A stretch of DNA of 64,000 nucleotides, taken from NCBI GenBank assembly GCA_963921425.1, contig OY992835.1, positions 5,704,001 through 5,768,000 on the forward strand. The letters run 5' to 3'. A program made the position numbers and the translations under genes. This document shows, piece after piece, positions 32,252-43,894 of this stretch (position 1 is its first letter; every line of letters starts with the position of its first letter). The stretch is from Dryas octopetala. Its lineage: Eukaryota > Streptophyta > Magnoliopsida > Rosales > Rosaceae. The notes under the pieces were generated by a model. It ran no database searches and was not told the DNA's origin. It saw only the letters and a program-made list of their open reading frames with translations.

Positions 32252-33761
32252 ACATCTTTCTATACAGCAAATAATAGTTGTTCAGATCCAATTTATAAAT
32301 TAAAAAAATATCTGTGTGCTATACTGCTATTATACTTTATGAAGAATCGAAAATTGGATCGAATTTTCAAAAGGTGGTCGGTCTCTCACTTTTTACTCAG
32401 CTAAGTTACCTTGACCTTTCTTTCTTTATCGACCGTACTCATAATTACTTCAACAGTTCAACAAACAACAATATTTTCAGTGGCCAGGTTTCTTGGTTTG
32501 GAAAGCTAACCAACTCTACCACTTGGGGCTTGGGTATACGGTATGCCAACTTAAGAGGTCCATTCCCATATTTTGTGGCTAACCTCACACAACTTGCTGA
32601 ACTAGACTTGGGATTTAATCAAATAACCAGTCAACTTGCTGAACTAGACTTGTCGTAGTAATGAAATGATAGCTAAGTTTGTGGAACAAAAAGTTTTAGC
32701 AAAAGGCTAAGTTTGTTCTGTCGTCTTCATCACTGTGGTCCTCATCATTTCCTTATTTATGGCGTAAACATATATATATATATAGATACAGTTAAATTTG
32801 TAATAAGTTCTCTGATAATGGGGGGAATTTTCTAAATGGGTTAGCTTTGCAAGACTCGGACCACTGGGTCTCTCACTTTTTAACGGTTAGCTAGACACGA
32901 ATGTTTGTGGTAACGATGAATGGCATGTATTATGGTTCAAGGCTAAATGGGACAAAGCAAGATTGGAATCTGGAGGGAGAAAATTAAAGAGACTTCTATT
33001 AAGTCACGAAACAATCCAGCGTGAAGGATTACACAAAGGAATTGAGTTGAGTTGATTTTTCAACTCTAATTTATCACCACTCATCTTTTAATTTTGTAAT
33101 TTAACATCCCCGGTAATTGAAAGAAGTAACTCGAATATATAGTTCTCAAGGCTTAAATTTCCAAAAATCTAAACGAATGGCTAAAAGACTTTAATTGAGA
33201 CCAATTTTGGTTAGTTTCTCAAATTTTTATTTTCTTCAAACCTAAAAAGAAGCATGATTATATTTACCAAAAAAAGAAGAAGCAAGATTACATTAATGAA
33301 TGAGATGAGTTAAATCTCCTTACAAGGAAAAACAAATAAAAGGTTAATTTTAAACTATGGTGGCAAAAGTCTAAAGTCTTTGGTTAAGTATCTCACTTGT
33401 GACAGCTAGCAATTACCTTTAACAAATCTAGGTTGTCGTACTGATGATAGCTAAGTTTGTGGTAGAGAAAGTGTTAAAGGTAATTGTGCATGAGTATTGA
33501 GTCATGTCTATAAAAGGAGTATCATTTGTCTTCTTAAGTCACAGACTCATAAACAGACATACTCAGAAAACTAAACAGAATTGTCATAAGATTCATGGGA
33601 ATGGGATCCTCCTGGTGTAACCATTTTTGTGTGCTCGTTTTACTATTACTTAATGCCACCCACTGTTTCTCATTTGTGCAGACACAGACACTTTGCCATG
33701 ATGATGAACGCTCTGCCTTGTTGCAATTCAAGCAAAGCTTCACTATAAACAAGTCTGCTTC
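32252..33761 (+). repeat. Duplicated block B (truncated RLP copy)
   Basis: Near-identical to 26776-28287. It ends in the middle of the RLP codon series, right after AACAAGTCTGCTTC, and the following sequence is unrelated. Twelve bases AAACAACACATC occur both at its left edge (32245-32256) and just beyond its right edge (33766-33777). Confidence 0.95.
32376..32658 (+). pseudogene. LRR relic of a receptor-like protein, second copy
   Basis: Same content as the relic at 26,900-27,182, with few changes (for example IRYANLRGPF instead of IRYTNLRGPF). It is carried along in block B. Confidence 0.85.
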
Positions 33762-33800
33762 CCGAAAACAACACATCGATGTTAGGTTGATTCATTGACT
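33595..33800 (+). pseudogene. Truncated RLP first exon with intact promoter
   Basis: ATG at 33595 starts MGMGSSWCNHFCVLVLL, CHDDERSALLQFKQSF and NKSAS, identical to the intact gene for its first 55-56 codons. It then runs into foreign sequence and stops (RKQHIDVRLIH). The TATA box (33509) and leader are present, so it might still be transcribed and give a secreted peptide of about 67 residues. No function is implied. Confidence 0.85.
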
Positions 33801-34131
33801 TCTCCTCGTAAAGCCTATTGGCCCAATACAAGAAGAGGCAACTATAAATCCCAAAACACATAACAAATAACAAAACAAAAGCACAGCCCAATACAGAAAG
33901 AAAAAGCCCACTGAAAACAAGAAGGCGAGAGCGTATATGGATGATGGTACCTTCTTTTGTTTTTCCTTAGCAGCGTAATAGAAACGAAATTAGATATTTT
34001 TATTGTAATTAATTGGTGAGAAATATAACAGATGGACCCATAGAAAATAAAATATAAACTTAATAAAAAAGATTAATATATTGCTCATTACATGATTAAT
34101 CACCATTTTTATTTTCCATCATTAACATCCC

Positions 34132-34336
34132 TTGCAGCTTTTAGTGAAAGAAGCTAATGTATCCCATACTCATCTTTGGGGGCCTATACACATGGGAAAC
34201 AATTTGATACTCTTTCCAAAACGACTTGTACAAAGAAAACTCATCTTTGTGTGGAATGCCTTTGTCAAAAAATATGTGAGGGTTCTGAGACCTCAATGCA
34301 GCTGCCACCTTTGGGCCTTCAAGGCCAATCTCTAAT
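34132..34336 (+). pseudogene. RLP C-terminal relic
   Basis: The stretch reads ANVSHTHLWGPIHMGNN, matching NVSHNHLWGPIPHGQQF of the intact gene. It then goes through frame shifts over the LCGKLLPNKC region and ends at a GGCCTTCAAGGCCAAT piece shared with the RLP 3' UTR. Together with blocks A and B it shows that at least one more RLP copy existed here. Confidence 0.75.
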
Positions 34337-34788
34337 TTACATCTAATAAGTTCTATTTATTCTTTCAAAAACCTTGAGCATGAAGTGTCTGGCTTCCATC
34401 ACACGGTAACATTCCTACCATACCAGTAAGAATAGATCACTGCATAACATTCCTATCAAGTGATGAGATGGCTAGCTAAAGGATGGAACCCAAGTTAAAT
34501 TCTCCTTACAAACCAAAAATAAAAAATGTTTAATCGATCAAATGTGCTTGAAATTATTTGTAGTTAAACCAAGTTTTGCTATACTTTATGAAGATTTTAT
34601 AGCAAAAATAGTTGTTTTGATCAAATGTTAGAAATTAAAAATAGTTTTTTGTTATTATACTTTACGAAGAATCGAAAATGGAGTGAATTTTCAAAAAACG
34701 GTCAGTCTCCATCTGGGTGAAAGGTGCATTCACTTACATCTATCATCCAATAGTTAAAAAAACTTATTACCCAACTAATTAAGAAATA

Positions 34789-35335
34789 GAGGAAATTACA
34801 GATTTGGTTCACTTATTTTATACCTAGTTCAATTTTGGTCCACGATTTTTTTAAGTTCTGTTTTGGTCCACTAATTGTTTCACTTATTCAATAAAAGTCC
34901 AGATTTGTGACTTTAAATCCTTTGGGTTGTGTTTTCTTCAATTATAATTGAAGTATAAGTTATATTTCATCATTTCTTAGTCATAGAAACAAATTTGGAG
35001 TATTAGAATCTAAGAGAATTGAGATTGGGTGAAGTTTGAAAAATTGACAGTTTCGGGTACCCTACTTTGGGGTCAATTATTTTGAGTTTTAGAACTTCAA
35101 TTTGAATAATCTTTATATAGTTATAAAGAAGAAATGCATAGCTTTAAAACAAGTATATGTTTGCTAAATTTGGGTGAGATTTGATAGGGGAAAAGGCAGA
35201 CCAAATTTGAGAAAACAAATTTTGATCTTTATTGAACAAATGAAACAATTAGTGAACCAAAACAGAACTTAAAAAAGATTGTGGACCAAAATTGAACTAT
35301 GTATAAAATAACTGAACTAAATCTGTAATTTCCTC
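34789..35335. mobile_element. Mutator-like MITE, 547 bp, long inverted ends
   Basis: GAGGAAATTACAGATTT at the left is matched by its inverse at the right. The inverted ends remain alignable for about 115-120 bases (TTTTATAC, AGTTCAATTTTGGTCCAC, AAGTTCTGTTTTGG). An exact 10-bp duplication TTAAGAAATA (34779-34788 and 35336-35345) flanks it. It has no coding capacity. Long ends plus a 9-11-bp duplication are the mark of Mutator-like elements. Confidence 0.9.
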
Positions 35336-35345
35336 TTAAGAAATA

Positions 35346-36400
35346 ATATTGTACCCTTAGAATCCATCCAAGGGGTAAAAAAAATGAATGTATAACATAT
35401 ATCACATGCAATGTACGTATGTAGCAAAGAATCTTCCTGCAACGTGATACATATCTGCATGAAATAGAAAATAGAACACAATCGTACAATCATGTAGACG
35501 ATCGACTTCATGACTTGACTTGACTTAAAGTCTTCTTTTGTGTTTTTTTGTTTGTTTTTTTTTTTTAAGTTTTTTTTTTTTAATATTTAACTTGACTTAA
35601 AGTCTTCATGTGCGACACTAATTAATTGTTGTTATTCCACATGATCTCTCTCCAGAATAGCTTGAAAATTGAGAAATTACTGCATAGGGGACATGGCAAC
35701 CACTAACCAGTTGTGTATATGAAAGCTACTCATCTATTTCTACATGCACACAGAAGCTCCCAAATTGCTTTACTTGATAGCACACATCCTGTACCATATT
35801 TACAGGCAATTTCCAAGTAAACATATGTATGAAAGGGCAAAGCAATTTCTTCCTTCCTATTCAAATTCTGACACCTACAAATTAACTACACGCTCCAGCC
35901 TTCATGAAGACATCAAGACACAGCTTTAGATGCATACAAAACCATAATTGTACAAGGATAGATAGCATACACTCATAGGTGTTATATACTCACACACAAT
36001 AATTCTTCATACAAGTGAGACTCGTGTTGATAAAAAAATAAAATGAGACTTCCATTCAGGTCCTTTAATTTTATATGAGACTTATGATGTACTTTACAAA
36101 AATTATTTGTAATTCAACCAAGTTTTCCTATACTTTTGTTGAACCATAAAAAAATTCAAAAAATAAGAATAGAGCCCCACGTCACATAGGCGGCTGGTGC
36201 CAAGTTGGATAAAGGAAAAACTGTGCATCAGCTTCACATTTTGAAATGCATGAAATTGATAAATATGAGACTTCTATGATAAAGGATAATTGAGAGATAA
36301 TTATCAATTTTGAACTGAAGATTATCAATCCCTGATAAGATCAGTTTGATTTCAAATGAGTTATCTCATCACATCCTCATCTCTTAGCGTCCAATGTTGT
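35346..36400. other. No recognised gene
   Basis: T-rich tracts at 35,547-35,583 and a repeated CTTGACTTAAAGTCTTC (about 35,516 and 35,590). Another decayed copy of the RLP-cluster flank lies near 36,060-36,140. No gene was seen. Confidence 0.4.
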
Positions 36401-36411
36401 CTATAAAATGA

Positions 36412-36690
36412 GGTGAGCAACATTGGTGAATCCACAACTATTGTACTCATCTACCCATATCCAGCCATGGCAGTCAGCCTTACCCTAATACAAAACACAT
36501 GCATTTTGACATTTCAATGTTTTGGTTGCACAAATGGTCGGCCAAACTTAACAAAAACGTTCACTTACATTAGTCCCTTCGCATCCCCATGCTGGACGTT
36601 GATTACCTTCAAAAGTAGCAATATATTGCATTGAACCATTGCAAACAAAGCACCGTGGACCTAAGTCCTTGGCCATATGTTCCTACTTGC
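36412..36690 (-). pseudogene. Uninterrupted copy of the unidentified exon pair (CACTA empty site)
   Basis: Closely matches 9024-9207 joined to 23053-23080. On the reverse strand it reads MAKDLGPRCFVCNGSMQY, IATFEGNQRPAWGCEGTNV, then an intron, then an exon containing ADCHGWIWVDE and VVDSPM-like sequence. The sequence CGTTGATTACCTTC at about 36,598 is what the CACTA element split in the other copy. The cysteine-rich pattern suggests a zinc ribbon; the family was not identified. Confidence 0.6.
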
Positions 36691-36699
36691 ACAAAAACA

Positions 36700-37485
36700 C
36701 ATTGTCTTTATTCTTTGCAAACATATTATGCAAAAATATCTAACAATGTGAAATTTTGATCCATAACACACCATTTAGGCAATTTCCAATATTCAACTGC
36801 AGCAAGATAATAATGCTTTTGAAGGAAAAATTATAGTCTTGTCAAGAAGCTTTTTCTTCTTGTTTTCACGAAACATTTTGCAAACTCCTTCCTAAAATGG
36901 GAGAACCTAAAATGGATATCTGTCTTCCCAAGACTAAATAACTAGACATCCGCGTGTATGACAGTAGAAAAAAAACTGCCCACATGCACAAAAAAAATAA
37001 AAACAAACTCCAAACAAACAAATTACAAACATACCCAACCTTTACAGCAAAAACAAATACAAGGGCATGGAGATGATCAAAAAGAGAAAAAATCCCACGT
37101 TTTGCTTATTTTGAGTAACTTCCATACTAGATTGAAGAGGGGCAGCCACCGCAGCCCCTTTTGGGACTACTTCAGCTCTACAACTCTCATCAATTGTTGA
37201 CATTAACAATAAATTTTAAAAATTCCTAATCAATAACAGGCAGCAAGCAAGAATAGCAACCAATAACAGTTTAGTTTACTAAATTACTCACAAGTTAGCA
37301 ACCAGGTATCAACCTGGCAGAAATGAAATCCATAAAATTAAGCAACCAATCTCACAACTTAGTTTACTAAATTCGTTTAGAAAATACTAGCTTTCTAATA
37401 CGCTTATGTAAGTGAATTTTTTAGTATTTGTTTTTTAAATCCCAAAAACAAATATAAGCATATCTGCATATATGATATATCGAAA
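36700..37485. other. No recognised gene
   Basis: AT-rich sequence with A-rich runs. A duplicated phrase about TTAGTTTACTAAATT occurs near 37,270 and 37,357. No coding similarity was seen. Confidence 0.4.
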
Positions 37486-37491
37486 TCTTAC

Positions 37492-37567
37492 CTTGCTCCT
37501 GTTCTGAAACCAAACTTCAACGTGTCTTGGCTTCAATGTAAATTGCTGCAAGTGCCTGTTTCTGAGC
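37492..37567 (-). pseudogene. HD-Zip (class II-like) homeobox exon fragment
   Basis: Between an AG acceptor and a GTAAG donor the reverse strand reads AQKQALA and, after a one-base shift, LKPRHVEVWFQNRSK. The WFQNR of homeodomain helix 3 and the preceding LxPRxVEV match plant HD-Zip proteins of class II. The frame shift, and the absence of the first two helices and of the leucine zipper, mark it as a captured fragment. Confidence 0.7.
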
Positions 37568-37679
37568 CTGAATAAATTAGTTCAAAATCCAAATATTAAG
37601 TTCATGAAAGAGATAGAGAGTTTGACATATGAATAAAACTACAAAAACAAATGTAAACAAATCAAAGCCTAAACCTGGA

Positions 37680-38160
37680 TGAGCGAGACAGAGTCTGAGT
37701 TTTATGGTTTCTGAGAGATCGAAACTCGGTGAGAGAGAGAGTCAGAGTGAGTTTTCTGGGTTTCTAGGTTTCGAAACTCAGTGAGAGAGGGTCTAAGTTT
37801 TCTGGGATGATGGGCGATGGATGTGGTAAGATGGGTTTCTGAGTTTTCTACGATTTTGGTGAAAGGATGGCTAGACAAGGTGGCGACAGGGTGAGGATTC
37901 AACGAGAGGGCGAGGACGGCGATAGAGAGTCTGATCTTTCTGGGATGGGTTTCTGAATTTTCGGTGAGAGGATGGCGAGATCGATGGTGCGAGTTTTCGG
38001 TGAGATGATGGCGAGATCGAGGGTGGCGAGAGGGCGAGGATTCAGTGAGAGACTGAGAGACTGAGAGGGCGAGGATTCAGTGAGAAAGTGAGAGACTGAG
38101 AGCGCGAGGGCGGCAAGAGAGAGTCTGGGTGAGGCTAGCTTATTTATTTTGAATGGAGAG
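37680..38160. repeat. GA-rich imperfect repeat region
   Basis: Recurrent GGTTTCTGAG, GATGGCGAGATCGA, GAGGGCGAGGATTCAGTGAG and GAGAGACTGAGAG units, partly tandem at 37,960-38,110. It resembles a captured, repeat-expanded 5' leader (compare the GAGGGCGAG-rich 19,335-19,500) and lies directly upstream of the second array. Confidence 0.6.
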
Positions 38161-38191
38161 TGAGCTGAGCGGAAATTCTGTGTGATTTGGG

Positions 38192-39161
38192 TTTTACCAT
38201 TTTTTTGATGCATCTCTCAAGAAAGTGGTAACTCAAAAAAGTGGTAACTTCACAAAACTGCCTAAAACCCAAGTTACCACTTTATTGATCTTATATTCAA
38301 GAAAATGATAACTTCACATCAAGAATGTGGTAACCACGTACGCAGGCAACTGTATTCAGACAATCATGCAATTGCATTCTCCGAGTATTAAATACAAGCT
38401 CCTGTTTGCCAATCAGGTTTGGACATGCGATCACAAAATTACATCTTGACTAAACTTACCATTTTTTTTATTTTGTTTTCAAGAATTGGTAACTTAATCT
38501 CAAGAAATGGTAAGTTACTATTTTCTTGATCTAAGTTACCATTTTCATGAACCAAACATCAAGAAAATGGTAAGCAAATCAGTGGGGCAAAAAACGTTAC
38601 CACTTTCTTGATCGTTCGATCAAGAAAATGGTAACCTTAGTCAAGAATGTGGTAACCAAGCCAAATCTTGTCCAAAGTTACCATTTTCTTGATTTTTTTT
38701 CTCAAGAAATGGTAACATTTTCTCAATAAGTGGTAAGTTACCACATTCTTGATCGAAGTTACCATTTTCTTGATCCAAACATCAAGAAAATGGTAACCAA
38801 ATCAGCCAAGTAAAACACGTTACCACTTTCTTGATCAATCGATCAAGAAAATGGTAACTTGGTTCAAGAATGTGGTAACCCAGCCCAAGCTTGACCAAAC
38901 TTACCATTTTCTTGATTTTTTTTTTCTCAAGAAATTGTAAGTTACCATTTTCACTATATGCAAGTTACCATTTTCTTGAACCAAATCTCAAGAAAATGGT
39001 AACCAAATCACTGGGCCAAAAAACGTTTCGCACTGCAATTGTGTATAGACAAAAGGGCAATTACATTCACAGACTAATAAATACAAGCTCCTGTTTGACA
39101 ATCAGTTTTTGACATGCAATTCAAAATTACAGTATTTGACAAGTCTGGAAACGCGCCAGAG
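38192..39161. repeat. Palindromic-core array with tail module (copy 3)
   Basis: It starts at the same left edge as the first array (GGTTTTACCATTTTTTTGATG, compare about 2941-2965), contains roughly three units with GTTCGATCAA-type centres (about 38,614 and a variant near 38,840), and ends in the tail module to ACGCGCCAGAGG. A partial tail-like stretch (38,340-38,440) also sits near its start. Having two loci with the same left edge and same right tail defines a mobile or duplicated unit. Confidence 0.9.
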
Positions 39162-40330
39162 GTTCATTTTTTTTTTTTTTTTTCAACTTGGGTGGGTTAA
39201 TTTTGATATTTTGGGCGACGATGGAATTTTGGTTTCAATTTCAGTATTTTGTGTTTTAATTTTTTACTTTAGTGATTTTCAGTTTTAGTTTTTTGAATTT
39301 TAAATTTTGTAGGGGGTTTTTTTGTTTTTTTAAGAAGCAATTTTTTAGGGTATTAAGTATTAACAAGTTTAATGAAAAACCTTATACTTAACGTCTAAAA
39401 CTATATACATTACACATTTACATATGTTTTAAATTTTTAATTGATATATGTTTTATAATTTATATAAAACATATAATTTAATAGATAATTAGATATATAC
39501 CCTAAATCCTAAACCCTAAACCCTAGACCCTAAATCCTATACCCTATACCATATACCCTATACCCTATACCCTATATCGTATACTGTAAACCATAGACCA
39601 ATTAATGATTGTTAACTCATTGCTATTTGTCTTATACTTATATTGTCTTTTTCTAAATAATTGCTAAATGATTGTTGTTTCAGCTTTTTTAATTTTTATT
39701 AGAAAAACCACGATTGTTGAAATGGGCCTAACTTCCACATCTTCGATTGCGTCCATTTTTTGCAGGGATGATCTTTAAGTGGGATTTCGATTTTTTTTAT
39801 TACATTTATTGATTTAGATATGTTTTACAATTTATATAAAACATATGTTTTGTGGTTTTGATTTTTTTTATTACATTTATATATGTTTTGGGATTTGGCC
39901 AGATTTAGCCACTGGGTGATTGGGGTTTGACCAATTGGGTTTGCCCAGAAGTAGGTAGAAGTTTCTGAAAATGTTGGCTTGAGCCACATTTTTCAGACCT
40001 TTTGTCTTATGCATAAATCAACTTAGACATTAACTTCAACAACTACGTGGTAATTCATAAATTAAAGTCCGACTGCCAAGGCTATACAAGCTAAGCAAAA
40101 ATAAATGACATGATAACAATGTTTTTTTTTTTTTTCCAACTTGGGTGGGTTAATTTTAATAATTTTGGGCGGGGAAGCAATTTTGGTTTGAATTTCAATA
40201 TTTTGGGCGGGGAATGAATTTTAGTTTCATAAAAACACATTTTTTGGGAGGGGAAGCAATTTTGGTTTCAATTTTAAGTTTTTGGGCGGGGAATGATAAT
40301 TTTGATTTCCATTTCAACTTTGTAAGGTGA
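39162..40330. repeat. AT-rich repeats with telomere-like stretch
   Basis: Near-identical phrases CAACTTGGGTGGGTTAATTT preceded by T-runs occur at about 39,185 and 40,139. A degenerate CCCTAAA/CCCTATA run lies at 39,497-39,600. Four units of GGGCGGGGAAGCAATTTTGG type lie at 40,166-40,320. No gene was recognised. Confidence 0.65.
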
Positions 40331-40555
40331 AAATTGGTAATTTTTATTGCAAGCCTCCAATAAATGCACAAAGCACTTCCGATCATCCCACTACATACTA
40401 TATCAAGTAAATTGATCAAAATTAACTCAGACAATATATTAGAGGTCAATATCGGTACTCAAAAATCCTTTTAGATTGACAAGAAAACATCTTATGTTTT
40501 GTAAACCACAATATATGTATTCTAAAAGTTTTAAAATATAAATTGATTGCATGTC
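40331..40555. other. No recognised gene
   Basis: AT-rich sequence leading into a segment shared with 50,530-50,700. Confidence 0.4.
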
Positions 40556-40735
40556 CAAATGTGAGCGTCAAACAGGGGTGTCAAACTGCCAATTTGATAT
40601 AGCATTTGCACATCGGGCTGCAATGGATTGACATTGCAATAATATTTATTCCAAATGTTCATGTATCACATTATGCTAATAAGGGCATATCACTGAAGAA
40701 AACATCTGCGTGTATCACCAATAATATTTACCAAA
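40556..40735. repeat. Dispersed segment shared with 50.5 kb
   Basis: TTGATTGCATGTC, then ATTTGCACATCGGGCTGCAATGG and CCAAATGTTCATGTATCAC recur at about 50,555-50,690 with moderate divergence. The first part also resembles the inverse of the array's tail module (TTGACATGCAAT and CTGTTTGAC). Confidence 0.6.
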
Positions 40736-40945
40736 GTGTCAATACATATTTTTGCAACATATCCACATTTACACATCAAAGTACCAAAAAGTGCCAATAC
40801 AGAGTTTGCCAATACACATGCTTGTATTTTGATGCCAGCTGCAATAATACCCCTTTATGTATTAACCAAACCAAAGTCAACAACCTTGGCCCTCATGTCT
40901 TCCCCAAGAAGTATGTTTGAGGGCTTTAAATCTCTTGTGCTGGGG
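40736..40945 (-). pseudogene. TMK kinase fragment, second copy
   Basis: It matches 5,535-5,740. On the reverse strand it reads [20 protein letters not shown]-like sequence to DFGLV around 40,868-40,938, preserving catalytic-loop remnants and DFG, before diverging. Only the exon 3' end and flank are retained. Confidence 0.75.
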
Positions 40946-43890
40946 TATTCTTCTCTTCATTGCTTTGTGGGACAGGGGGTTGTGGTTCTTGCTGGCTGCC
41001 TTCTGTGAGGGGCTTGTTTTGTGCTTGGGTGTAAATTTTGAAAAATAAGAATGAACTTCATGTAAAGGGACATGAGATTTCTAACCAATTTAAAGCAGCT
41101 GTAAGATAAGAATGAACTTCATTTCATAATTTGATACCAATGCAAGGAAATAAAGTTAAAAAAAAAAAGTAAATTTTCAACCAATGCATAATAATCTGTA
41201 TGAAGCCTATAAAATGTGCAAATGTGCAGCTAATGTATAAAATTTGGAGCAAGTGTATGAAATTAGGAGCCTACCAAAGCTTTATGTAATTGAGGTTCCA
41301 AGCAGCCAAACCAATCCTAATTGTACGTACCTTTTTTTTTTTTTTTTTTTTAATGTTTTTGATTTGAATTTGCAAGTTAAAATGTTATTATAATTGGTAA
41401 CGTATACTAATTAATAGATTAAGCATAAAGATCAGCAGTCAAAAGCAATTTCGCACAGTAGTACAAATTAACTGATTTGTACAAATGTATTCAAATGCAA
41501 ATTAAGAGAACAAACGAAGAACCTCTAACTTACTGAGCAATACAGAAGTATGATCTACTAATTCAAATTATCATAATATTTTAATCAAACTGTTTGATTA
41601 ATCAGAGTGTTTTAATCATGAATCGATACCTACTAAAATCATAATATATATACGAAGGCAAAAAAGTGGAACCACTTTTCCACAACACCCCTCAACAAAG
41701 GAAAAACGAAAACCAGAAAGCCTAATCTCTATTTTAAGAGACTTAAATCCATAGCCCAAATGACTGCATGTCCATTTTACGTTGGACAATTGAATTGAGA
41801 AACCTAATGAATTAGCTTTCAAAGTCAATTAACCGACGTCTGTATTTTGCTAAGTAGCTATATCTATACATAGACAATATTCACCATTAAACCATCTTAT
41901 TCTTGGGCATGTGATCAACTATTTAAGAAACCTGAAGATAAAATAAATGATTTCACAACATGTTTATGTGTTTATTAACATTATTGTTTAGGTAGAAACT
42001 TGCCAAAAGCAGACATAATATGCAATGGGTTTATAAAATTTTGGGGTCCTAAATATTTGACGGCCTGAGATATATAGTTGTCTCATTCATTTGCCTACTT
42101 TCAAGACCAGCCTTAGACATAACCAACCTTTCAAGGGTTGCAAACCAAATGAAATCAAGTCCATAACGAAAATCAAAGACTGCCATCTTTGCCAACATAA
42201 AGGGAAAAAATTAGCAAGCTTAAATTCACATGCATTAAGTGGAGGGAATTTGATAACAATGCCACCCCCAAAACAAACTCACAGGCTCGACGACCTAGCT
42301 TGCAGGTCAATGCAGACGACCAAGCAAACCAAACCCAGAAAGAAAAACAGAAGGCAAGCAAGCAAACGCAAAGAAAAGGCAAACAAAAAATATTTGATGC
42401 CGCGGACAAATATTCTAATGGATGAAAAGGTAAAATGTTATAATATTGTAATTAGATGAAAATGATGACCATAAAATAGGCTGTGATTAAAATTAAAAAA
42501 ATTAAACGAGAAAGTTAAAGTATTGAAACATTATATCTAAAATATTATTTGGGATGCTTCAATAAAGATGACTTTGTTATCAAATTGCATACAATAAAAA
42601 ACTGCATTTATGAATCACTTTTTTCATATCATTAAGAAAAGAACATGGTTGAGATTTGAATATATGCATAAATGAAATTTGAAATTTGAAATGGAAGAAA
42701 AGAATATATCAATTATTTTCTTAATCCAGAAACATAATTGCAACAATACCTTGTCTTGCAGATCAAACACCTTCAGATTTACTTCTTTAAATGTGAATGT
42801 TGGTTTGCTTAACCCAGGAGTCCTTCATGAAAAAAAAAAAAAAAAAAAATTGGGTCAAGCAAATGGGGAGCAGAGTCATAAACTTGTGGGCATACTTTTC
42901 ATGAATTAATTAAGGAGACCAGGGTAAAAATGAGTGGGTAGCCAAATATAATTAGCAGCAAATCAAGAACTGAGTGAAATTATGCACTTAAGCTACTGCT
43001 GACTTGAGGTTTCGTAATGGAAATATTTCAAGAATACCTTATAGCTCGAAAGCAGCCCATAGTTTCACCTTTGAGAGAAAATATAAAAAACATTCATTTT
43101 CACCATTAGCATCCCTGTTTCTTTTTTCCATAACTTGTACAAAATTGAAGTCATGGTAAGTTTCAAAAAATTTTAGAGAACAAAAAAAAAAGAGAGAAAA
43201 ATATACTAAGCTATAATCCTCTAGCTACAACCTTTACATTGAATATACATTCACATCCAAAAGAAAAAAGGTGGATCATCAAAAGAACAACTGAAGGCTT
43301 ACTGCATCATGAATGAATGTAATTGCACAACATATGGATAGCTACAAATTTCTGCCTGTAGTATCCATTGTTTGAACATAACAGAAAATAAAGAATACAC
43401 CTGCTCCTCCTCAACATATAAAACACTCATACAAAAATTATAAATAAATAAAAGAAAAAAGCAACATTACCTCTGGGTGGGGAATCAAGAAATAAACAAC
43501 CAAAACCCACTTATTACAAACTCTAAAAAATAACAGAAAACTACAATGAGAGAAACTGAAAGTATATTGAAAGTAAATTAGAATGACCTGTAGGCTTCTA
43601 TGCCAAGTAAATTAACAATGAAGGGTACTTTCTTCTTTAAGAAAAGTTCAGACTATATTCTTCTTGTTGAATTGTTGAATCCTTGTTTTCTTTCTTTAAT
43701 AACTCTTTTCTAGAGGGGAGGGGTAAACTGATAATGGATTTCCAAGATTGCTTTAAGACATGTAGTTGCATTGATAATGGATTCATGATTGTGTTAAGAC
43801 ATCTAGATGCTCCTTGCAACAAAAATTTTCGTTTTTTATCTCCAACATTCTGATACTAGTGATAATGAAGCAAAATGAATCAATTATCAC
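40946..43890. other. Long stretch without recognised gene
   Basis: Poly-T and poly-A runs at 41,333-41,352 and 42,830-42,849, otherwise AT-rich. A basic, lysine-rich frame at 42,091-42,459 (KPRKKNRRQASKRKEKA) has no family similarity that was recognised and is not supported as a gene. Confidence 0.4.
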
Positions 43891-43894
43891 CATT

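Noticed and set aside
42091-42459. Lysine-rich 122-codon protein
   Set aside because: No recognisable family, A-rich composition, no supporting gene structure.
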